A stretch of 64,000 nt of DNA, taken from the NCBI GenBank assembly GCA_035048485.1, contig CM068586.1, positions 48,580,715 to 48,644,714 on the forward strand, in the 5' to 3' direction. The DNA comes from Pteria penguin. Its lineage: Eukaryota > Mollusca > Bivalvia > Pterioida > Pteriidae. The notes under the pieces were generated by a model, which worked only from the letters and a program-made list of their open reading frames with translations, made no database searches and was not told the DNA's origin. Positions 1-12,200 of the stretch are shown here, piece after piece (within the stretch, counting starts at the first letter, position 1; each line of letters starts with the position of its first letter). The position numbers and the translations under genes were made by a program.

Positions 1-92
1 ATAAAGCAATGAATAACAAATATGGTTAAATGTAAATTGAAACCATGCAATGTAATTATAAAATCAAACATGTCTCGATAAATCAAAAGTGG

Positions 93-265
93 TTAGTTGG
101 TTGGTTGATTGGTGTTTTACGTCGGTTTCAACAATATTTCAGTTATATCGCGACATTAAAGCAGAAGGTTACCAACCTCTTAAACATAGTGGCGCAACCC
201 GGGAATCGAACCCGGATCGTCGGTACCGCAAGCTAAGCGCTTAACCACTACACCACGCCTGCACC
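93..265 (-). mobile_element. tRNA-derived SINE, minus orientation
   Basis: Read on the minus strand this starts with a tRNA-like head (plus 189-265). The head holds an A-box-like TGGTGTAGTGGTTAAGC and a B box GGTTCGATTCC. A body of about 95 bp follows, ending in a GGTT/AACC-rich tail. It is flanked by a perfect 10-bp duplication TCAAAAGTGG at 83-92 and 266-275, which marks a retroposed copy. The same family recurs on the plus strand at 61749-61917. The head could be mistaken for a tRNA gene, but the tail and duplication show it is a SINE. Confidence 0.9.
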
Positions 266-275
266 TCAAAAGTGG

Positions 276-909
276 AGAATGTGCAAATTTTTGTATAAAT
301 ACAAGTATTGTATCAAGTTTTACTGGTGATCAGAAATAAATTTAAAAAGCGTAAGTCAACAATTATACAGTTTATAAACAAAATTTCATTAACGACTACA
401 TCTCTCCTTTATCATTTCCTACGTCCGTTTTATGTGTTTTGTGTAACGCTGTTTTTTTTTTTTCAATTTTCCTCTAATACTCTTGAGACCATAAGTTTTT
501 GTATATAATTTTATTCCTTCTCTAAGTAGACAATCTACGTTTCCTGTAAATTTTATAAATCTATGTGCAATAAGTTAAACTACTTTCGTTTATTTCTGGT
601 TCACATCATGCTACCATTATATGACTGCTCGTGCTGACTCGATCGGTTCCATGAATTTCGTGAAATCGTACGTTTCAAGGTTGTGTAACATTCACTTTTT
701 GTTTCTGCTTTCGTTACGACATATCAGTAGCCCTTATCACAAAATAAAATTACGACTAATATTTTTCTAACAAAGAAACTCACGAACTCGTTCCGTTTCA
801 CAAGAAAGTACGTACTTCGAAAGTCAAATATTGCTCGTGACTTTACGACTGATTAATACCAAGTAAGTCTAAACTTTTTGTCGTAAGTTGAAAGTCGCAG
901 TAAACAAAG
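276..909. promoter_or_regulatory. upstream region of the first + strand exon
   Basis: AT-rich sequence with no convincing ORF. By position it should hold the promoter and 5' UTR of the + strand gene if exon 910-988 really is its start. No clear TATA box, initiator or CpG island is visible. The assignment is positional only. Confidence 0.3.
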
Positions 910-988
910 ATGGCTGCGTTGTTTATTTTGTTCCATGAAGATCAAGGATTAAGACAAGAACGCGTTCGTGAAAAAGGACTTAAGAATC
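910..988 (+). CDS. IQCM: candidate first coding exon (+ gene)
   Basis: ATG at 910 sits in a good context (A at -3, G at +4). It encodes MAALFILFHEDQGLRQERVR and six more codons, then a donor C|GTAAGTT. It ends in phase 1, which fits the phase-1 acceptor at 6278. The 5.3-kb gap could hide further symmetric exons, and membership of this gene rests on phase and order alone. Confidence 0.45.
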
Positions 989-1062
989 GTAAGTTAAAAA
1001 AACGACAATTCGTATTTGTTTGTGTGTAGGTATGTATGTGTGTGTAGGTGTGTGTGTGTGTG

Positions 1063-1093
<31 letters not shown>

Positions 1094-1295
1094 TAAAAAG
1101 GCTGCAGGACGTTAACTCAGTTCTTTTACTTGTTATATCTCTTAAAACAGTGTTATTTCCGTAAAGCTATGTTATGTATTATGACTTGCTTGCTTCAAAC
1201 TAAATCTATTGGATAGGTTTCGTTTGTTGTAAGTCATATAGCAACATAAAAGCAGGAGGTCACATACCTTTTAAATATAGGTAACCATAGACGAG

Positions 1296-1364
<69 letters not shown>

Positions 1365-4300
1365 ACAGTGTATATATTCCAATAGTAGGAAAGAGACAAA
1401 CAGACAGAAAGACAAACAGAGATAGAGAAACAATGATTATAAAAATGGGTCATCATTATCAAATTTGAATTAATCATTGAGCATGAATTCCACTTGTTTC
1501 CGTCTTCAATAAATCCTAACAGTCTCATTGGAGATCATAATACGCCAGTTTGTACATATTTATTAAGCAAGCAAGGAATGAGATCATCATTGACATTCAT
1601 TAATGTAAATTTGTGGTAACTATTCTTACCTGTTTCTGTGTTTCATTTAAGAAAAAAGAGGAGTTACTGGCGCAGTCATGTGGCAGAAGTCACCATGGAG
1701 CTATACAGTACCTGAATATTATACTGGCACATATAACACATTAAAACAATATTTGATTGTAGTGCAATTACGATACCGACTTAGGACGGTCATTTAATTT
1801 GACAAAAGCCTAACAAATGGTGTGGCTAATACAATCAAGTATAAAATCGCTTGCTAAGTTTTTGAATATTGACGAGGGTTTGTGTGATAAATTTGGAAAT
1901 TGTTATAAGGTATTATAACCATCGAGTTTAATGTGTATACAAATATCTAAGGTGTGACAATTCATTCGACCTACCGATACATTTAAATTGAACATAATTG
2001 TATGCCTTGATCATTGTGTCACAGGGAATATGACACTTGGGATAAAATTATTACTTATGCTAAGACACGCACAAGGCATCTTAAAAGCTTTAGTAAAGTG
2101 TGATAATTGCATCATAACTAATGCTACATGTTATATAGATGTAATTGGTCTTCAGAGATATTGCATTATTATAATTCAAACAGAATTATAGATATGGATA
2201 GCAAAGAGAGGTGGTTTTTGAGTCGGCTTCGGTGAAGCAGCACTCATTGCAATCACTTTCTTTTCAGGGATTATAACTTTCACTACCGATATAGAGCTTA
2301 CTACGCCGCTGAAAAATAAAGTGCCGAAAAATTACTGATGTTGTCTTAAAAATTCTTGATCAGCACAATGTACCTTTAGCTCAGTTAATTTAAGCTAAAA
2401 ATAAACTAGTTTCAATAACTCGAAAAAGGAGTTGCAATAATGTTTTCAAATTTCGCGTAATAATATGTAGTTGTGACTACTTTACGATGTGTTTACCACC
2501 GACACCGTCGGATGTACTCGATTGTGTAATTCTCCGGACAAAGCATTTGTCTTGATCTTGTATCGCTTGTTTTTATCGAGATATTTCAATTAAAGTTTTC
2601 CCCAACATGTTCTGGAACTTAAGTTCTTTTTCACATATATGACAAATTTAAAGATCGATCTTCCCGCATTTCCTCTAATAATGAAAATGCAATATAAATA
2701 TTTAGGTAAATGTTGTATGTTTCTAAATATAAATGATGTTAAAACATTATGAGAATCGTGAATAAGATGGTTATTTAATGTCCCACTTGAAGGAATGTCG
2801 TTCCTTGGCTCAGCTTCGACTCGTGACAACAATGCAGTAAAACTTGTTGCCATGAAGTTGTCGATTGCACGTTCATTTCGGATACAAGCAATTGCAAACT
2901 CTTTTGCCGTAAGATAGTATGAAGAGAGCAAATCTTATTAGCATTTTGTACATAGGTATAATAACGCTGTAGTTGCAACAAAGACCTAATTTTGGCCCCC
3001 CCCCCCCCATTTTCCTGAAATCCTGAATCCGCCACTAAAATGGTAAAATGATTACATACTTAAAATCAGCAAAGCCGACTCTCAGGACTTTTGAGTCCAT
3101 TGATTTTTTGTTTTTTGCAAATTTAAATTTAAAGATAACTCTTGGGACTGCTAGAATATGGTCTGCTGGATATAAACAAAAGTAAGAACACCAAGATGGA
3201 ATTGTTTCAATGAATATTCAACTTCGTAAATAGAATTGAGAGCTGATGTGAAACAACAGTCTTCCAAGCACTGGCAAATGCGAAGTAATATCTCTTTGAA
3301 GTTTGTTATTATCCTCTTGTCCAAATGTTGTGCGCCTGTGACAGTGTTTATCCGCATTCATCGTATTTAAACATTTTGCCAGTTTTAAATCATTTAAAGT
3401 CGGTAAAGTAAAACCTTAAATTATTCCTTTTTAAGTCGTTAATGGCCAAATGATTATACTTAAACCTTGCACTTCCGGTGGGCTGACCACCTCAAATTCC
3501 AGGTCTTGGGTCGCATTAGGTGGTATTGAGGAGTAATCATCTCCTGCTGCTTGGTAACATCGGGGAACCAGGCATGGGATCAGGTGACATTGGGAATTAC
3601 GCATCCTCTGCCGACCGGTCACAAATCTGACTAAGAGTCCGATTTAATTACGTTAAATCACATGCTACAGTTCTAGATTATGAAATACATCAAAATGGAT
3701 AGACAGGTTTTTTCCTTTTTATTAACCTCCGGACAGACAGAACTAGAATTTTTTTTCTAGAAATTAGAAAAACAATTGCTTTGACAAATGAATAAACAAT
3801 ATAATTCATAAAATGTAACAAATATTTCCGATACCTTGTCAATAACCCTATACGATGTATATTATTAATATTACATTATTCAAGTGGTAATTTTTCTGCA
3901 CATTTAAATTACACAGAGATACTATTACGAGGCGCATAGAAATAAATGAGGGTAGTCGATGCTTTTGTAATACATAATCAATATAATGCCTTTTGAATTC
4001 TTAGTGATGAATTTCGTCGATGTAAATTATTGATAATCTTTTTCACATCAATTTTCGAGTTAATGATACGTTTGAGGAATGGTATACCGGCATTGAATTT
4101 CAAAGGAATTTGTAAGATATATATCAACAGTATAAGCTTCTCACTTTGTCATCATCACGTTTCTAATCAGGTACAGAGCTTAATTCTGTGACGACAAGAT
4201 TTGGGTTGCATTTGGTGTTAGAGATATATGATTCTGGTCATTGATTTTCGATATATGGTGATTGACAGATTAATTTATGACAACATTCATGTATAAAAAG

Positions 4301-5976
4301 AACCTGAAAATACCAACACAAAAAAAAAAATGTATATTTGATAGCCAGGATTGAGTAGGATGAAATAACACGAGTAATTTACGTGTTTATATTATAACTA
4401 AACTTATTCCTGTTGCAATTTCGAAAGTTTCGATTGAACTGTAAAAAAAATGTATATTTGATAGCCAGGATTGAGTAGGATGAAATAACACGAGTAATTT
4501 ACGTGTTTATATTATAACTAAACTTATTCCTGTTGCAATTTCGAAAGTTTCGATTGAACTTAAAATTTATTATGTTTCAGTCAGAGGTTTCAAGATTCAA
4601 TAAAATTCTATTTATTAAGTTATTGAAGTTTTCGTCACTGAATTTTTACGATTCCTCGTAAAAATTATGGGACAGACTTTCCGAAATTACTGAAATGTGA
4701 TTAACCCCTCGGTACTTCTTCATTGTTTATTTCGCTAATAAAATGGCAGTGGGAAAACTCTGATTCTGGAAATAAGTACAGTGAAGTTGATGTCATCAAG
4801 ATGTTGATCTTCCTGATCTATAACATTTTTGTGGAGTCTGAAGGAAAACAAATGCTGATACTTTTCGTAACTTGCACGAAGCTGAATTAATTCGGGTTTT
4901 GCTATATATAGAGAAGAAGCAGGTATAGATGATTTGATTTCAGTCAATAATACTACACTCGCGGATTACCTTAACATAATCTATTCAAGTGATATTCTCT
5001 GAAAACCACAGAGAGCATGAAGTTCACATGACATTACACGACATTAATACCACCTGAATATCTTAATTTATCGTAAATGTGACGATCTCAGCTCCAGCTT
5101 CAAAAACTTTCCTTTAAGGGTAGCAATATCCTGTCATTGTTTGCCTATATTATAATCTTATCTGTGTTTATACGTTATGCAAGAACAAGTTCAAATTACG
5201 ATAATAATGGCAAAGCGATAAGCCGCCTATCCAGGGATATTTTGATGTTAGACCAACATCCTTATTGTGGAAATTTGTATGGTCGGTACTAGTTCATTAA
5301 ATTGAAACGAAACACAAAAATCATATCTGATCAGCGATTTTTTGGATTGATTTTACAGTTTTTTAGACAGGATAGCGTTTGCGCGTGACATTCTAAGAGT
5401 AAGGAACTACATGTAGATGAATACTTCATCGTTACTTTTTGATGCCTTTGATCATAGTGATCCTTTGCTATAAAGACACTTTTAATGCCGTGAATTTGAT
5501 AACCTTGATTTATGTGATACACACTGCATTTTGAAATGATATCTCACATTTGCACGATCCGTGCAGCATGTACCGATACCCTGATAGTGGTGCATACATT
5601 CCTTTACGAAATGTTATCCCGTTTTGATATCTGATCGGTTGCACTTGAACTGATATCCCACATGTATCTGAGAATTTGTTATAGTTAATGCATCCTATTG
5701 TAATTTTTATGTCGCAGATTGTTTTGTTTTGAACTCGTATGAACTTCAGATTTCATTTATTGATACTTTATGTCATGTTCTTTAGATCAATCTCTTTATA
5801 ATATTATATGATCAGATATGATCTCATATTAACTATTTATAACAGTTACATTAACACTACTGGTTTATTTATAATTAACCTTTGAATTCTCTTCGAATGT
5901 TGCTGATTTACCTTTTTATTTCAAAGCTATTTCAAATCAATTATGTCAATAAAACTACTTCTACTGCTGCTGCTGC

Positions 5977-6032
<56 letters not shown>

Positions 6033-6033
6033 A

Positions 6034-6087
<54 letters not shown>

Positions 6088-6090
6088 AAC

Positions 6091-6148
<58 letters not shown>

Positions 6149-6172
6149 TATTATTATTATTATTATTATTAT

Positions 6173-6228
<56 letters not shown>

Positions 6229-9200
6229 ATAGTAGTAGATGCAGGTAAATATCACATGCACTTTAACTATATTTTAGAATTTTTCTACGAGAGTAGCCTC
6301 CCTTCCGATATTGATACCAATATTCTAAAGCGTCGAACAAGGCAATACGTCGCCAACGTCAAATACGGAAATATTTATGAACTGAGGTAAATATCATTCA
6401 AGTATTTTACCATCAACGATTCTTAAGGCACAAAACAAAACAAAACAAAACAAAAATGAGTACCCAATCTGTATATTACTCACATTGTATCTAGAGTACT
6501 TTTCTTCCCATTTATCTACAGTACATGGATATTCATATAGATAATAAAGCCAAACTAATGATTCGGTTGATGGGTTGTTCATGAGTACCATTTGTACTAT
6601 GGTGATACAATATTAATTAAACTTTTCTTAATTGTAGTGTATATTTTCTGATTGAGACAGTGTATATTTTCTGATTGAGACAGTATATATTTACTGATTG
6701 AGACAGTGTATATTTACTGATTGAGACAGTGTATATTTACTGATTGAGACAGTATATATTTTCTGATTGAGACAGTGTATATTTACTGATTGAGTCAGTG
6801 TATATTTACTGATTGAGACAGTGTATATTTTCTGATTGAGAGACAGTGTATATTTACTGATTGAGACAGTGTATATTTACTGATTGAGACTACGGTTATA
6901 TTGTAAGTACAAAATGTGGTCATTAATTGTACTGGATAAAATATTTCTATGACATTACAGCCTGTTTGACCGATCGGCATTGGATATCACGATGGTCCTT
7001 TCAGGGGTACATGATCTACCCTTTTCCTCTTTTGTAATGAATGTTGACTGCATACACCATTTAATATGTTATCAATTTATTAAATGATCTTCATTACTTA
7101 AACGAAGTTTTCCTTATATGTTTCACAAAGACACAAAGATACTCCTCGCAAAGAGAAAGAGAAGAAACAAAATGCGTGGTTGTGGGAGCGGGACTTTCTG
7201 ATATGGCTGAACGAGAAGGAGAGCGGAGTAAAGACGTCATTATCAAATCGGAGTAATGGGTAACGCGGTCTATAATAGTATTATAGTATTTTCCAGTTTA
7301 ACCGAAGTGTATATCTTGAAATGTTACATCTGTATATTTTAGCATTCATGGTAGGTGTTGCTGACCAAATTGAGCGACTACTCTTATGTCAGTTTTCAGA
7401 CGTCCATGAATGTCAACCGTGGTACATTGTTGTTAGTGCTATTGTGGCATAGCACCAGGGGTACATGAATGTCCACCGTGGTACATTGTTGTTAGTGCAA
7501 TTGTGGCATAGCACCAGGGGTCCATGAATGTCCACCGTGGTACGCTGTTAGTGCCATAGTGACATAGTACCAGGGGGTCCATGAATGTCCTCCGTGGTAC
7601 GCTGTTAGTGCCATAATGACATAGCACCAGGGGTCCAAGAAAGTTCACTGTGGTACGCTGTTAGTGCCATAGTGACATAGCACCAGGGGTCCATGAATGT
7701 CCACCGAGGTACGCTGTTAGTGCCATAGCACCAAGGACCCATGAATGTCCACCGTGGTACGCTGTTAGTGCCATAGTGACATAGCACCAGGGGTCCATGA
7801 ATGTCCACCGAGGTACGCTGTTAGTGCCATAGCACCAAGGGCCCATGAATGTCCACCGTGGTACGCTGTTAGTGCCATAGCATCAGGGGTCCATTAATGT
7901 CCACCGTGGTACGCTGTTAGTGCCATAGCACCAAGGACCCATGAATGTCCACCGTGGTACGCTGTTAGTGCCATAGTGACATAACACCAGGGGTCCATGA
8001 ATGTCCACCGTGGTACGCTGTTAGTGCCATAGTGACATAGCACCAGGGGTCCATGAATGTCCACCGTGGTACGCTGTCAGTGCCATAGTGACATAGCACC
8101 AGGGGGTCCATGAATTCCAGCGTGATACATTGTTGTTAGTGCCAAAGTGACATAACAACAGGGGTCCATGAATGTCCACCGTGATACAATGTTATTAGCG
8201 CCATAGTACTAGGGATCTATGGATGTCCACTGAGGTACATTGCTGTAAGTGCCATTGTGACATAGCACTAGGGGTTCATGAATGTCCACCGTGGTACATA
8301 GTAGTTAGTGCCATGGTGACATAGCACCAGGGGTCCATGAATGTCCACCGTGGTACGTTATTGTGAATGTCATAGTGACATAGCATTGGGAGTCCGTGAA
8401 AACCACTATCTGCCAAGATGACATAGCACCAGGGGTCCATTAGTATCTACTGCGGTACGTTACTGTTAGTGCAAAAGTGGTATTGCATCAGTTGCCTTCG
8501 ATTTTGTATTCTTGTAATATCATCGCATGAATTGCATTACTTTTTTATTTAGACAAAATTTGAGTGAGTTTCAGATTTGTTATAAACACCTTTCTCTTGA
8601 GATCCTGTCGCCATTATTTAAGAATTCATAACTCAACGTTACAAATCTCTTTCAATATAATCTAATTTCTCAAACAAAGGTGAACGTAATAATTCTTGAA
8701 TAATTGATTTGTAGTGGCGATTGGGCGTGGGATTTGGCGCGAACAGCGCCGACACAGAAGAAGACACAGTGGACGTATAGTAGAAATACCCGTACTTCTG
8801 CAGGAAAGACTGACACCCCCATCTCCAGTATATACCCAACCTCTTCAAGGACGACTCCTCGACGATCAACGACACCGAAACTTCGAGCAAGCAGATTAAG
8901 GAGTTTAGAAGAGGACAAACCACATGCAGATCTATTTGCGTAAATAATTTACAGATTTTTGCTTTCTTCATTCATAGAGGATTTTGTTGCCTATTTATCC
9001 GGTTTTCTCTTTCTCGCTTTGAACAATGCTTGTATCTTCTCAAATATTTGTAATTTCTCAAATATTCTAACCTATATATAAATATGTTCACTTCTCTCAA
9101 GCCACTACCACTCATATCGATTGGAAAAGCAGGTGAAGAAAGATTCCGCAGTAAAAATCCAGAAGCTGTTCAGGGGATACTTGTTAAGAAAGCACATGGA

Positions 9201-12200
9201 TAAACTTAAACGTAAAGTAAGTGAAGACACGATTAATTCAAAGATATTATATACAAAAAAGACCTAATGAGTGTTTTATTCCTCATCAATCAAAGTAGAG
9301 TAATGAATCAGAGTAAAAGCATGTTAAATGTTATTAGAATGTACAAGGGAAGAAAAAAACATATGACAAAGGTCACCACGGCAATATACAGTATTTAATG
9401 TAATGATATGACAAAACACATACGGACTTCACAAAAATATTCCATTATAGTGCCACTACGATACCGACTTAGGACGGTCATTTCATATGACAATAGTCAA
9501 TCAAATGGTCTGGTCAACCGGTTTACGGACCCACCTTCCCACTCACCGCAACAGAAGAATGATCAAAGGACATACATTTAAAGATATAAATATTTCTCCA
9601 TATAGAGATCAAGAGTCAACCAGTGTCTCAACCCGAGAGGGGGGGGGGGATGGGGGGTGGGGTGGGGGGTCAAGACCATGTTTCTCTGAAGGAGGTTTCA
9701 AATGATATAATATAAAAGGTTTTTTTGCATAATTTGGCAAGTATAAATCCACTCTTGATTGGAATTTTAACCTATAACTCCAACTTTGATTGGAAAATCA
9801 AAATATGACTCCACTCTTGATTGGATTTGATTGGACTATTAAAATATACCTCCACTCCTGATTGGACTATTAAACTATGACGCCACTTTCGATTGGACAA
9901 TTAAACTACAAAATGTATATGGATTCTGATGAAAATTATGTCTCGTAAATATATGTACAATGTGAGATAAAAAGCGAAAATGATCATTGAATGAAATTCA
10001 CAGTATTTGAAATGGATATATTTCTGCGCGTCTTACGGTTTTGCGTTTAAGAACAGACCGCGCTTAAGAGAATCACTACTGTGCAACTGAGGTTTAAAAT
10101 TTTTCCCGATAATCAGTCAATAACCTCTTAATCACACTTATGAATCTGTTTTCAATGTCATCGTCCTCTTTTTCAAATTATACTTTTATAGACGTATAGC
10201 CGACCCCAAGCCGACCGGCGCTTATAGTTTAGTAAAATCCCGGGAATTGTAACGAGATTACGTAGGAAAAACCCACTCCCCACATTGCGTCATCGATCAA
10301 TTTTTGTTTTTCTTAAATGAGTCATTAATATTTCTTCTGGTTTTATTTTTGCGAGGATATTATTTTTGCGTAGCATAATTTTTGCCAGAAGCAATACATT
10401 ACTTATATTTGAATTGGTATAAAATGGAGTTCAGTTCATCGTCACTGCAAAATTGGAGATGATGGTTTCAGCGGTAGCAATTGTGAATCCCAAAATGGGA
10501 TGAGCTGTCCGGAAGAAGTAGGCATTTCCTGCTAGCGTGATATACCCGTCGTAAATATTCCATAGAATCTTCTCATTCTCGTAAAGTTATATAGGTAGTT
10601 TGGAAGATCAGTTTAAGTGGGAGGTAATGTTCCAGAGTATCATATAACATTCTGAAAAGGGGAATTTCATACTGTCCAATAATATCTTTGTATCGACCAT
10701 AAAACTTCTTCAGTGGCAATTGCATGCGATGGATTTCGTATCCCTGTATGAGATTATTTTTGGGTGTTGGGATGTTAGTCGCCTTACCAACAGAGCACAA
10801 TATTCATAAGAGGACCATTTTCTGTCATAGCTAAATGTTATTAATATTAAAAGCAATGGGCGGGCCAGGAAGGGATGGTGCTACTAAGAAAGGCCTAACT
10901 TTATACATGGAAATGAAGGGAGTTGTGTAACTGAGCACAACTAACGATAGAAAACTGTAAATCTAGGTAAGAAGCAGATTTATTGGTCTCTGTTTTCGGT
11001 AGAAAACAAATTTCTTTTCATCTTATGACAGAAATCTTAAGCGGACGAAATGGAATGAAGAGAAAATTAGAGACTGATGAATTCATAGTTTAGATTTATT
11101 TCTATACATGAATTATGAAATGAACCAAAAGGATATTATAGATATATAATCATTTTATAAAGTTGTACACAGTGATTTGTTTGACTGTAAATTACCGGTA
11201 ATATCTTTTATTTTCAAGGCGAGACTTGAACATTCAAGCACATGGCAAAAGTTCATTCAGGAATACAGATATCTTGTTAAGAGGATACAGGAACGATATG
11301 GTGTGAAGAAACCCGAGTGTGGTATCGAACTCAAAGAGGTAGAGGCTTTCATGGAAAACAAGAAAAGTAAGTCTATGAAAGATGTTAAGAATTCGAAATC
11401 CGTTATTCTCCACCCCGATTACTTCAGATATTTATCCCTGACATTGTAATCAGTTATTGTGAATTGGTCCGTTAATCACTCCTGTTGTGTGACTATTGAT
11501 CGTCAAATGACCGTCCTTAGTCGGTACTGCATCTGTATTATAATAAGATACTTTGGTGATGTATATGTGCCTGTTCACCAATTGACTGTATTACAACATT
11601 GTTCTCTTTTCAGTAATGCCAAAAGTATTTCTTGTTTCATCTTCATGACCGCGAAATAAGCTGTTATGTATGGCCTTATTTCTCTACCTTTAATTGTTGT
11701 TGTTATTCAAACACCTCTACACCTAAATAAAATTGTTGTTCGAAAAGTTAATGAGACTTCAAATATTGCATGCAAACTTTATCCCTTTAAACCTTTTCAA
11801 ATGAAACAGTAGCTAATGACTTTGTCATTTTCACTGTATCTTTTTTTCCATTGTCAATACTACTACGAGTCTTACTTCTGTTTGAGGGTCGGTATGGGAC
11901 ATGAATTGCTTTAGCAATATTCTCAGAATGTTTGTCTCTGTTAGCTCTTCATTTTTGCATCTATCTCTCTCTCCCTGCTCCGGCCCAGACTTTTACAGTA
12001 GAGCTATGGATATTGGCAGGTGTAGATAATCAACAGGAATAATAGAATCTCGAGCAAGCCTCGTTGTGGAGGACCGAGATTTTTGACACTCGGGTTAGGA
12101 TATCTCTGTCCATCACTGGTGGTGGTTGTTGATTCTTTTTCTACCACGTTAGTTTACGAATCCTGCAACGCTTACATCATCGTAGTTAATATTATAGTAG

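Larger units (their letters stand above)
989..6277. other. intron 1 of the + gene, repeat-rich
   Basis: About 5.3 kb between the first two + exons. It holds a (TG)n tract (1021-1092), a (GA)n tract (1301-1363), a copy of the dispersed repeat (1650-1840), a poly-C tract (2997-3008), a perfect tandem duplication (4323-4560), a possible minus-strand terminal exon (4735-4890) and the start of the trinucleotide block (from about 5960). No further + strand exon could be supported. Confidence 0.5.
9217..11218. other. intron 5 with dispersed repeat and G-rich tract
   Basis: About 2 kb. Contains dispersed repeat D (about 9350-9640), a G-rich tract at 9638-9669, four short degenerate repeats of ACTCTTGATTGGA type (9750-9900) and a minus-strand ORF at 10573-10800. 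No + exon seen. Confidence 0.5.

Noticed and set aside
189..265. Possible tRNA gene on the minus strand
   Set aside because: It has A and B boxes, but it is the head of a SINE with body, tail and a 10-bp target duplication, and has a sister at 61749.
2590..3035. Two overlapping minus-strand ORFs of 86-113 codons
   Set aside because: Partly protein-like, but no recognisable family, splice partners or poly(A) site; kept out as unsupported.
5882..6248. ORFs encoding poly-Thr, poly-Asn, poly-Gln or poly-Leu
   Set aside because: They are translations of trinucleotide repeats with no flanking coding signal.
7439..7846. Overlapping minus-strand ORFs with repeated GPWCYGTNS-like words
   Set aside because: They are readings of the 56-bp minisatellite; frames shift between copies.
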